Notes under the pieces: model-generated | The model's input: only the letters and a program-made list of their open reading frames with translations | Database searches by the model: none | Told to the model about the DNA's origin: nothing | Shown here: positions 1-6,243 of the stretch, one piece after another | How the letters are laid out: every line of letters starts with the position of its first letter | Position numbering within the stretch: position 1 is the first letter of the stretch | Assembly: GCA_018065025.1 (NCBI GenBank) | Contig: JAGHUB010000326.1 | Span: 1 to 6,243 of the forward strand | Direction of reading: 5' to 3' | Origin: Candidatus Equihabitans merdae | Lineage (GTDB): Bacteria > Bacillota > Clostridia > Lachnospirales > Lachnospiraceae | DNA length: 6,243 nt | Translations under genes and position numbers: made by a program

Positions 1-2889
1 AGTAAGAAGACAAGGAGCAATTCTTCAAGAACAAGTTCAGCAAAGAGAAGTTCTGCAGCTTCAACAAGATCACGACAGCCCACTTCAGAGCAGCAGTACA
101 AGGCAGCCGATACCGGCATCAGCAGAGATATCATTCTCCTGGCGGTATTGGCTCTTGCTGTATTAATCTTTATCAGTTTATTTGGGGTATGCGGCGTAGC
201 CGGTGAGTGGATCCGACATCTTGTATTCGGATTATTCGGCGTTCTGGGTTACATTTTCCCCATTCTAATGTTCTTCGGATTTGCATTTTATATAGCAAAC
301 GAAGACAACAGGTTCATCAGACGTAAGATGATCGGTATCGTCATGCTGTTTGTATTTGCCTGTTCATTCTTTGAACTGCTCTTTAACGGCTATGTTAAAG
401 GCACACCCATCAAAGAGTACTTTACAGCCTCTGCTGAATTCCACACAGGCGGCGGCTTTATGGGGGGCTTGTTTGTCTCCCTGTTTGGTATCCTCTTCGG
501 AATCATCGGTGCCTATATTCTGACCATGATCCTGATCATGATCTCGGTGATCGTCATGACTCAGAAACCGCTTGTTACACATTTCGGTCGTAAAGCCAAA
601 AGTGCTAATGCTCAGAGAAAGCAGCGCTTAGAAGAACGCAGAAAGATGCGGGAGGCTGAAGAAGCCGAATGGGAAGATGATGAGATTGATTCAACAGGTT
701 ATATGCCTGATGATGATTTCGATGAGATTCCCGTAAGCAGAAAGCCCATCGTTCCTTCCGGTGTTAATCCCCTGGACAATATTCGTAAGGCCGCCAAGGG
801 GAAGAAGTCTTCTACAGTTAAGCCTATAGACAGTGTAAGCCCCGCATCCGATGGAACAGAAGCCGTAGACCTTTCAGGCGGCAAAATTGCTTCTTCAGAT
901 GCAGATGAGTATGGAAATATCGGTTCGGTTAAACTGAAACCGGTTAAGTTCGAACCGGTAGTTGAAGAAACTGCAGATAACGAATCAACATCCTTCCCCC
1001 ACGATCCTTCTGTTTTGAGTGAGTCTTTCAGAGAGTCTCTTCGAAAGAACAGCCGTCGTCAGGAAGAGCCCCTTGTAGAGTCTTCAACCATAGAAGTTCC
1101 CTTCATGGAAGAGGAAGCTTCTGAACGTCCCTACATTCCGGCAGATACCGGTATAACCGAAATCTTTGATACATCTCTTAATGATCAGGATGTAGATGCT
1201 GATTCATCAGCAGATGATTTTGCAGACGATGCGATGGGTACAGCTGATGGTATGGATCAGGAAGCTGCAGAAAAACCGGCTCGTCGTAAGGCCAAAGTTC
1301 ATTCTTCAGACCAGCAGATCGCAGAAGATGTCAATGCTGTGAAAGATGCTATTGCCATCAAGGATGAGGCTGCTGAAGAGGAAGAAGAGAAGGAACGTCC
1401 TTATGTTCTTCCTACCACAGATCTTCTTAAGAAGGGTAAAGGCAGCAGCGGCGATTCAGAAGATTATCTGGCAGCAACTGCCAGAAAGCTTCAGGAGACC
1501 TTCCATGACTTCGGTGTCAATGTTCGTGTAACTGATATCAGCTGCGGTCCTTCCGTTACCAGATATGAGTTACAGCCTGAACATGGTGTCAAGGTTGCCC
1601 GTATCCTGAGCCTTCAGGATGATATTAAGCTGGCATTGGCTGCTACCAACATCCGTATCGAGGCACCGGTTCCCGGTAAGTCCGTTGTCGGTATTGAGGT
1701 GCCCAATAAGGAAGTCAGCCCTGTCTTTATGAGAGACATGTTGGAGAGCAAGGAATTCAGGGAATTCAACAAACCTCTGGCATTTGCTGTTGGTAAGGAC
1801 ATCAGCGGCAAGCAGATCGTTTTCGATATTGCCAAGATGCCCCACCTGCTGATTGCCGGTACCACAGGCTCCGGTAAGTCAGTATGTATCAATACATTGA
1901 TCATGAGTATTCTCTTTAAGTCTTCTCCCAAGGAAGTCAAGATGCTGATGATCGATCCCAAGATGGTTGAACTTAAGATCTACGATAGCATTCCCCATCT
2001 TTTGATTCCTGTTGTAACGGATGTCAAGAAAGCATCCGGTGCTCTTAACTGGGCCGTAGCTGAGATGCAGGACCGATACAACAGGTTTGCTGAGATGACA
2101 GGTGTTCGTGATATCGACAGTTATAACGAACGGGTTCGTATGATCAAAGCAGATCCTGCTATCGCTGAGAATCCTGAACAGGCAGAACGGCTTAAAGAGA
2201 TGCCCCGTATCGTGGTCATCGTGGATGAGTTGGCTGACCTGATGATGGTGGCTCCCGGTGAAGTAGAAGAGGCTATCGTTCGTCTGTCCCAGTTGGCACG
2301 TGCAGCCGGTATTCATGTGGTTATCGCTACACAGAGACCTTCGGTCAATGTTGTTACCGGTCTTATTAAAGCTAACATGCCTTCACGTATCGCCTTGACG
2401 GTTAATTCCGGCGTAGACAGCCGTACCATTATCGACATGAATGGCGCGGAAAAATTGTTGGGCCGAGGGGACATGTTGTTCTATCCTCAGGGCTATACAA
2501 CACCCCTTCGTGTACAGGGGGGCTATGTTGATGATGCTGAAATCATGAATGTTGTTAAATTCTTGTCAAGTCAGCAAGGCGCAGTGTATAATAGTGAGGT
2601 TGAACAGAAGATTACCGAAAGCCTCAATCATTCCGCCTCTTCAAAGGGCGGCAGTGACGGAGACGACAGGGATGAACTCTTCTGGCAGGCCGGCCAGCTG
2701 ATCATTGAGAAGGACAAGGCTTCTATCGGTACCCTGCAGCGTATGTTCCGTATCGGATTTAATCGCGCAGCTCGTATCATGGACCAGTTGTGTGACGCCG
2801 GCGTTGTCGGCGAAGAACAGGGGACAAAACCCCGTGAGATCCTCATGAGTGAGGAACAGTTTGAGAACTTTAGAGAGCAGGGTGGCTGA
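1..2889 (+). CDS. ftsK: FtsK/SpoIIIE family DNA translocase, 5'-partial
   Basis: This is a membrane-anchored, ATP-driven double-stranded DNA pump that moves chromosome ends through the closing division septum. The frame has no stop from base 1, so 962 residues are visible and the start lies outside the window. A Ser/Arg/Lys-rich tail (residues 1-30) precedes about four hydrophobic segments (about 44-67, 71-99, 109-128, 152-186). A long acidic, Ser-rich linker (about 200-465) follows. The motor begins near PYVLP (467), with Walker A GTTGSGKS (620-627) and Walker B IVVIVDE (D742, E743). The C-terminal winged-helix gamma domain (about 891-955) keeps the NRAAR recognition-helix motif (921-925). 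An internal TTG at 148 would cut into the first membrane segment and is not a credible start. Bacillota often carry both FtsK/SftA-like and SpoIIIE paralogues. The sequence alone does not say whether this copy serves division or sporulation, so the symbol is for the family. Confidence 0.95.
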   Translation, partial: SKKTRSNSSRTSSAKRSSAASTRSRQPTSEQQYKAADTGISRDIILLAVLALAVLIFISLFGVCGVAGEWIRHLVFGLFGVLGYIFPILMFFGFAFYIANEDNRFIRRKMIGIVMLFVFACSFFELLFNGYVKGTPIKEYFTASAEFHTGGGFMGGLFVSLFGILFGIIGAYILTMILIMISVIVMTQKPLVTHFGRKAKSANAQRKQRLEERRKMREAEEAEWEDDEIDSTGYMPDDDFDEIPVSRKPIVPSGVNPLDNIRKAAKGKKSSTVKPIDSVSPASDGTEAVDLSGGKIASSDADEYGNIGSVKLKPVKFEPVVEETADNESTSFPHDPSVLSESFRESLRKNSRRQEEPLVESSTIEVPFMEEEASERPYIPADTGITEIFDTSLNDQDVDADSSADDFADDAMGTADGMDQEAAEKPARRKAKVHSSDQQIAEDVNAVKDAIAIKDEAAEEEEEKERPYVLPTTDLLKKGKGSSGDSEDYLAATARKLQETFHDFGVNVRVTDISCGPSVTRYELQPEHGVKVARILSLQDDIKLALAATNIRIEAPVPGKSVVGIEVPNKEVSPVFMRDMLESKEFREFNKPLAFAVGKDISGKQIVFDIAKMPHLLIAGTTGSGKSVCINTLIMSILFKSSPKEVKMLMIDPKMVELKIYDSIPHLLIPVVTDVKKASGALNWAVAEMQDRYNRFAEMTGVRDIDSYNERVRMIKADPAIAENPEQAERLKEMPRIVVIVDELADLMMVAPGEVEEAIVRLSQLARAAGIHVVIATQRPSVNVVTGLIKANMPSRIALTVNSGVDSRTIIDMNGAEKLLGRGDMLFYPQGYTTPLRVQGGYVDDAEIMNVVKFLSSQQGAVYNSEVEQKITESLNHSASSKGGSDGDDRDELFWQAGQLIIEKDKASIGTLQRMFRIGFNRAARIMDQLCDAGVVGEEQGTKPREILMSEEQFENFREQGG

Positions 2890-2908
2890 TCTCTTAAGAT
2901 AATTAAAG

Positions 2909-2931
2909 ATGATATAAGTGATAAATATCAT
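2909..2931. promoter_or_regulatory. Inverted repeat upstream of nfnA (possible operator)
   Basis: Perfect 7-base arms ATGATAT (2909-2915) and ATATCAT (2925-2931) flank a 9-base spacer. A second dyad, TGATA-AA-TATCA (2919-2930), shares the right arm. A TATAAG box (2913-2918) that could serve as a -10 element overlaps it, but no good -35 hexamer lies 16-18 bases upstream. The position between ftsK and nfnA fits an operator or promoter. AT-rich spacers produce such dyads by chance, so this is a weak call. Confidence 0.25.
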
Positions 2932-2937
2932 TAAAAC

Positions 2938-2943
2938 AGGAGG
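2938..2943 (+). promoter_or_regulatory. Ribosome binding site of nfnA
   Basis: A full-consensus AGGAGG sits five bases before the ATG at 2949 and fixes that start. Together with the biased codon use of the gene it suggests strong translation. Confidence 0.9.
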
Positions 2944-2948
2944 AAATT

Positions 2949-3830
2949 ATGTACAAGATTTCACGTAAAGTGCAGTTGAGTGAGGTCGTGTGGCTCATGG
3001 ATCTTGATGCCCCGCAGGTCGCTGAAAACTGCCAGCCCGGTCAGTTCATCATCGTTCGTACAGACGAAGAAGGTGAACGTATCCCGCTGACTATCTGCGA
3101 TTATGATCGCGAAAAGGGCACCATCACCATCGCCTTCCAGCCTCTCGGTGTTGGTACTCTGAAACTTCTGGCTTATGAAGAAGGCGAAGAGATCGCCGAC
3201 GTTGTCGGTCCCCTTGGTCAGCCCTCTGAATTGGTCTATGAAGACATCGAAGAGCTCAAGAAGAAAAAGATTCTGTTCGTAGCCGGTGGCGTTGGTACAG
3301 CTCCCGTTTATCCTCAGGTTAAATGGCTGCATCAGCACGGTATTGATGCCGATGTTATCATCGGTGCCAGAAACAAAGACCTTCTGTTCTTTGAAGAAGA
3401 AATGAAAGCTGTTGCCGGCAATCTGTATATCACAACAGATGACGGTTCTTATGTACGTAAAGGTCTGGTTACAGACGTTATCACAGATCTGGTTGAAAAC
3501 CAGGGCGTCAAGTATGATCGCTGCATCTCCATCGGCCCCATGATCATGATGAAGTTCTGTACATTGACAACAAAGAAATATGACATTCCCACCATCGTCA
3601 GCATGAACCCCATCATGGTTGATGGTACAGGTATGTGCGGTGCCTGCCGTCTTACAGTTGGCGACGAAATCAAGTTTGCCTGCGTTGACGGTCCGGAATT
3701 CGATGGTTTCAAGATCAACTGGAACGAAGCTATGAAACGTATGCAGATGTATAAGACCGAAGAAGGTCGTGCTAAGCTCGCCTATGAAGAAGGCGATACA
3801 CATCACGGCGGCTGCGGTAACTGCAATTGA
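2949..3830 (+). CDS. nfnA: NfnA-type FAD/[2Fe-2S] subunit of NADH-dependent ferredoxin:NADP+ oxidoreductase
   Basis: This 293-residue protein belongs to the ferredoxin reductase-like (PyrK/SudB/NfnA) family and is full length for it. In characterised NfnAB it binds FAD, NAD(H) and a [2Fe-2S] cluster, and takes part in flavin-based electron bifurcation between NADH, ferredoxin and NADP+ in the cytoplasm. Visible motifs are the FAD-binding RxPLT (R44-T48), the pyridine-nucleotide GGVGTAP (113-119), GPMIMM (196-201) and the cluster motif DGTGMCGAC with a distal Cys (D225, C230, C233, C245). The protein ends in a short His/Cys tail, HHGGCGNCN (285-293). The ATG is set by AGGAGG five bases upstream. 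The gene lies 59 bases after ftsK and 15 bases before nfnB. Pairing with a GltD-like subunit argues for Nfn/Sud and against PyrK, which accompanies dihydroorotate dehydrogenase. Sulfide dehydrogenase activity is the main alternative annotation. Confidence 0.88.
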   Translation: MYKISRKVQLSEVVWLMDLDAPQVAENCQPGQFIIVRTDEEGERIPLTICDYDREKGTITIAFQPLGVGTLKLLAYEEGEEIADVVGPLGQPSELVYEDIEELKKKKILFVAGGVGTAPVYPQVKWLHQHGIDADVIIGARNKDLLFFEEEMKAVAGNLYITTDDGSYVRKGLVTDVITDLVENQGVKYDRCISIGPMIMMKFCTLTTKKYDIPTIVSMNPIMVDGTGMCGACRLTVGDEIKFACVDGPEFDGFKINWNEAMKRMQMYKTEEGRAKLAYEEGDTHHGGCGNCN

Positions 3831-3831
3831 C

Positions 3832-3837
3832 GGAGGT
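3832..3837 (+). promoter_or_regulatory. Ribosome binding site of nfnB
   Basis: GGAGGT lies directly after the nfnA stop and eight bases before the ATG at 3846. It fixes the nfnB start and supports translation of both subunits from one message. Confidence 0.88.
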
Positions 3838-3845
3838 AGAATAAT

Positions 3846-5237
3846 ATGGCAGTAGAAAAGATGCCCAGAGTTCCGGTCAGAGAACAGGCTCCGGAAGTTC
3901 GTGCTCACAATTTTGAAGAAGTTTGTTTAGGTTACAATGCTGAAGAAGCTATGGCTGAAGCAGCTCGTTGCCTGAATTGTAAGAAGCCCATGTGTGTTGC
4001 CGGCTGCCCCGTTAACATCCAGATCCCGGACTTCATTCAGCAGGTTAAAGAAGGCAACTTCGCTGAAGCTTATAAGATCATCACTAATTCCAGTGCTCTG
4101 CCGGCTGTCTGCGGTCGTGTATGTCCTCAGGAAAGCCAGTGTGAAGGTAAGTGCATCCGCGCCCGTATCGATGAGCCCATCGCTATCGGTAAGCTGGAAC
4201 GTTTCGTTGCTGACTGGGCTAAGGAAAACAACATCCGTCCGGTAGGCGCAGAAACAAAGAACGGTCACAAGGTTGCTATCATCGGTGCAGGCCCTGCAGG
4301 TCTGACATGTGCCGGTGACCTGGCTAAGCTGGGCTACGATGTCACTATCTTTGAAGCTCTGCATAAAGCCGGCGGCGTTTTGTCCTATGGTATCCCGGAA
4401 TTCCGTCTTCCCAAAGACAAGATCGTTGCTGAAGAAGTTAAGAACGTTGAATCCATGGGCGTTAAGATCGTTACTGACTATGTAGTTGGTAAGGCCAAGA
4501 CTATCGATGCTCTGATGGAAACAGAAGGTTTCGAAGCTGTCTTCATCGGTTCAGGTGCCGGTCTTCCCATGTTCATGGGTATCCCGGGTGAAAATGCCAA
4601 CGGCGTATTCTCAGCCAACGAATACCTGACAAGAAATAACCTGATGAAGGCTTATCGTGATGATTACGATACACCGATCTTCAAGGCTAAGACAGCTGTT
4701 ATCGTCGGTGGCGGTAACGTTGCTATGGATGCTGCCAGAACAGCCCTTCGTCTGGGTGCTGATGTTCATCTGGTATATCGTCGTTCTTTAGATGAACTTC
4801 CTGCTCGTAAAGAAGAAGTTCACCACGCTATGGAAGAAGGCGTACAGTTTGACGTTCTGTGCAATCCCACAGAGATCCTTGTTGATGAAGAAGGCTGGGT
4901 AAAGGGCATCCGCTGCATCCGCATGGAACTTGGTGAGCCGGATGCTTCCGGTCGTCGTCGTCCGGTCGCCATCGAAGGTTCTGAATTCGAGATGGAATGT
5001 GATGCTGTTATCATGTCTCTTGGTACATCACCCAACCCGCTGATTTCTTCAACAACCATCGGTCTTGATATCAACAAGAAGAAATGTATCATCGCCAGCG
5101 AAGAAACAGGTCAGACTTCTAAAGAAGGCGTATTCGCCGGTGGCGATGCCGTTACAGGCGCTGCTACAGTTATCCTGGCTATGGGTGCCGGTAAGGCCGC
5201 AGCTAAGGGTATTCACGAATTTCTTTCAAACAAATAA
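3846..5237 (+). CDS. nfnB: NfnB-type FAD/2x[4Fe-4S] subunit (glutamate synthase small-chain family)
   Basis: This 463-residue protein has the GltD/NfnB/SudA architecture. In NfnAB the large subunit carries the bifurcating FAD, the NADP(H) site and two [4Fe-4S] clusters. The N-terminal cluster domain shows C42, C45, C50, C54, C89, C93, C99 and C103. The first Rossmann fold has GAGPAG (147-152) with E170 closing the second strand, as expected for FAD. The second has GGGNVAMD (288-295) followed by VYRR (310-313), basic residues typical of an NADPH phosphate site. The FAD-closing motif GVFAGGDAVTGA is at 428-439. The start follows GGAGGT by eight bases, and a strong terminator follows the stop. 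Ile codons are about 30 ATC, 3 ATT and no ATA, which suggests high expression. A true GltD is less likely because no gltB lies beside it and an NfnA subunit does. Sulfide dehydrogenase is an alternative. Confidence 0.9.
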   Translation: MAVEKMPRVPVREQAPEVRAHNFEEVCLGYNAEEAMAEAARCLNCKKPMCVAGCPVNIQIPDFIQQVKEGNFAEAYKIITNSSALPAVCGRVCPQESQCEGKCIRARIDEPIAIGKLERFVADWAKENNIRPVGAETKNGHKVAIIGAGPAGLTCAGDLAKLGYDVTIFEALHKAGGVLSYGIPEFRLPKDKIVAEEVKNVESMGVKIVTDYVVGKAKTIDALMETEGFEAVFIGSGAGLPMFMGIPGENANGVFSANEYLTRNNLMKAYRDDYDTPIFKAKTAVIVGGGNVAMDAARTALRLGADVHLVYRRSLDELPARKEEVHHAMEEGVQFDVLCNPTEILVDEEGWVKGIRCIRMELGEPDASGRRRPVAIEGSEFEMECDAVIMSLGTSPNPLISSTTIGLDINKKKCIIASEETGQTSKEGVFAGGDAVTGAATVILAMGAGKAAAKGIHEFLSNK

Positions 5238-5255
5238 TTAATATGATTTGACAGG

Positions 5256-5286
5256 ATTGCCGGCCATTTACTGGCCGGCAATTTTT
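5256..5286 (+). terminator. Rho-independent terminator after nfnAB
   Basis: Perfectly complementary 11-base arms ATTGCCGGCCA (5256-5266) and TGGCCGGCAAT (5272-5282) enclose a 5-base loop (TTTAC), and a run of five T residues covers 5282-5286. The GC-rich core plus U-tract is a classic intrinsic terminator. No matching A-run precedes the left arm, so it should act only on + strand transcripts. It starts 19 bases after the nfnB stop and separates the nfn genes from phoH. Confidence 0.95.
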
Positions 5287-5330
5287 GAAAAGAGAAGAAT
5301 GTAAGTTCATTCATTTGATGTCACCATTTA

Positions 5331-5335
5331 AGAGG
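5331..5335 (+). promoter_or_regulatory. Ribosome binding site of phoH
   Basis: AGAGG, continuing as AGAGGAA, lies five bases before the ATG at 5341. It is weaker than the sites before nfnA and nfnB. It favours 5341 over the in-frame ATG at 5353, which has no purine-rich site at the right distance. Confidence 0.7.
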
Positions 5336-5340
5336 AATCT

Positions 5341-6243
5341 ATGACAGACCCTATGCAGATCGAACTGGAACTGCCCGCAGAACATGAGAAAAACATTTTC
5401 GGCAGTTTCGATGCACATTTGACTCAGATTGAAAAGGCTCTGAGTGTTACTATTGTTGAACGAGAAGGTAAGCTTAAGATCATCGGTGATCCCATCGGTT
5501 GTGCCAAGGCCAATCGACTGTTTACACAGCTTCTGGACATTTCAAAGAGAGGAAATGAGATCACTGAACAGCAGATATCTTATGCCCTTTCTCTTATTGA
5601 AGAAGAAAAAGAACGCTTCCTTAAAACTATGGATCAGGAAGTGATTATTCATACCATCAATGGCCGTCCCATCAAGCCCAAGACACTGGGACAGCAGGAT
5701 TACGTGTCATCTATCCGGGATCGCATCATTACATTTGGTATCGGTCCGGCAGGTACAGGTAAAACTTATCTGGCTATGGCTATGGCCATCAAGGCTTTCA
5801 GGGCGGAAGAGGTCAATCGTATCATTCTGACACGTCCCGCCATCGAAGCCGGTGAAAAACTTGGTTTCCTGCCTGGTGACCTGCAGAGTAAGATCGACCC
5901 CTATCTGAGACCCCTCTATGATGCCCTTTATGACATCATGGGTGCAGAAAGCTTCATGAAGAATTCTGAGAAAGGTCTTATTGAAGTGGCTCCTTTGGCT
6001 TACATGAGAGGCCGTACCCTGGACAATGCTTTCATTATCCTGGATGAAGCTCAGAATACCACACCGGCTCAGATGAAGATGTTCCTGACCCGAATCGGCT
6101 TTAACACCAAGGTTGTTATCACCGGTGACAGAACTCAGAAGGACCTGCCCAAAGACGTTCAAAGCGGTCTGGATGTGGCCTGCCGCGTCCTTGGCAAGCT
6201 GGATGAGATCGGTTTCTGTGAACTGACCAGCAAGGACGTTGTC
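5341..6243 (+). CDS. phoH: PhoH-family ATPase (YbeZ-like), 3'-partial
   Basis: The frame stays open from the ATG at 5341 to the right edge, giving 301 residues. Family members run to roughly 315-340 residues, so only the C-terminal end is missing. An N-terminal region (about 15-100) resembles the small KH-like part seen in many bacterial PhoH proteins. The P-loop NTPase core follows, with Walker A GPAGTGKT (135-142), the conserved TRPAIEAGEKLGFLPGD stretch (164-180), Walker B FIILDEAQ (D235, E236) and the ITGDRTQKDLP motif (260-270). Bacterial YbeZ/PhoH is a cytoplasmic ATPase thought to act in RNA metabolism with the endoribonuclease YbeY, whose gene often lies just downstream. Here the downstream side is not visible. 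The gene sits behind the nfn terminator with a 54-base leader and should need its own promoter, which I could not identify. The family assignment is secure, but the exact biochemical role is less so. Confidence 0.93.
   Translation, partial: MTDPMQIELELPAEHEKNIFGSFDAHLTQIEKALSVTIVEREGKLKIIGDPIGCAKANRLFTQLLDISKRGNEITEQQISYALSLIEEEKERFLKTMDQEVIIHTINGRPIKPKTLGQQDYVSSIRDRIITFGIGPAGTGKTYLAMAMAIKAFRAEEVNRIILTRPAIEAGEKLGFLPGDLQSKIDPYLRPLYDALYDIMGAESFMKNSEKGLIEVAPLAYMRGRTLDNAFIILDEAQNTTPAQMKMFLTRIGFNTKVVITGDRTQKDLPKDVQSGLDVACRVLGKLDEIGFCELTSKDVV

Noticed and set aside
148..150. TTG as the start of FtsK
   Set aside because: The frame is open upstream to base 1, no ribosome binding site precedes the TTG, and starting here would truncate the first membrane segment.
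2707..2714. GAGAAGGA as a SpoIIIE recognition sequence (GAGAAGGG)
   Set aside because: It has one mismatch, is a single occurrence and lies inside conserved ftsK coding sequence. Such octamers matter only as skewed genome-wide sets.
2909..2931. The dyad after ftsK as an intrinsic terminator
   Set aside because: The stem is short and AT-rich with a 9-base loop, and no U-tract follows, only TTAAAACAGG. It cannot be called a terminator.
2961..3908. Long open frame of 315 codons on the - strand covering almost all of nfnA
   Set aside because: It begins with GTG and has no Shine-Dalgarno sequence upstream, its translation shows no recognisable domain, and it mirrors a well-supported gene. Strong codon bias in nfnA, which avoids antisense stops, explains its length.
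3994..4245. Alternative + strand frame inside nfnB
   Set aside because: It lies wholly inside the cluster-binding region of nfnB, where the real frame has family motifs at every expected position. The alternative product is Ser/Leu-rich with no domain.
5248..5253. Perfect TTGACA hexamer as a -35 element for phoH
   Set aside because: No -10-like hexamer lies 15-19 bases downstream (that stretch is the terminator loop and right arm), and any transcript would meet the terminator at once.
5299..5304. ATGTAA, a minimal start-stop uORF in the phoH leader after a purine-rich stretch
   Set aside because: A two-codon start-stop pair is easily produced by chance, and the preceding AGAGAAG is a poor and closely spaced ribosome binding site.
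5707..6162. 151-codon - strand frame opposite phoH
   Set aside because: It is a shadow of the phoH P-loop domain. The + strand frame carries Walker A, Walker B and all other family motifs.

Overview
This window reads as ordinary core-genome DNA from an anaerobic member of the Bacillota. The FtsK motor resembles Clostridia, possibly Lachnospiraceae-like, but the family-level guess is weak and comes only from protein motifs. All four recognisable genes lie on the + strand. The base composition is moderate and the intergenic gaps are short. I see no mobile element, CRISPR array, tRNA, rRNA or tandem repeat.

Layout: (1) Bases 1-2889 hold an FtsK/SpoIIIE-type DNA translocase whose frame is still open at the left edge, so its true N-terminus lies outside the window. 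(2) A 59-base AT-rich gap (2890-2948) contains a small dyad, a TATAAG box and a strong Shine-Dalgarno sequence. (3) Bases 2949-3830 and 3846-5237 encode the two subunits of an NfnAB-type flavin/iron-sulfur oxidoreductase (NADH-dependent reduced ferredoxin:NADP+ oxidoreductase; homologues are also annotated as sulfide dehydrogenase SudBA or glutamate synthase small chain). The genes are 15 bases apart, each with a good ribosome binding site, and end in a textbook intrinsic terminator (5256-5286). (4) From 5341 to the right edge runs a PhoH-family ATPase gene, cut off by the window near its C-terminus.

How the genes work together: NfnA and NfnB form one enzyme that balances NADH, NADPH and ferredoxin pools, as expected in a fermentative anaerobe. 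FtsK (chromosome segregation at the division septum) and PhoH (probably RNA metabolism, usually beside ybeY) are housekeeping genes with no obvious functional link to Nfn. The nfn pair appears to be a highly expressed bicistron inserted between two housekeeping loci.

I did not find an undescribed system. The points most worth checking are the candidate non-cysteine cluster ligands in both Nfn subunits, a His/Cys-rich tail on NfnA, a dyad upstream of nfnA, and the lack of a visible promoter for phoH just after a strong terminator.
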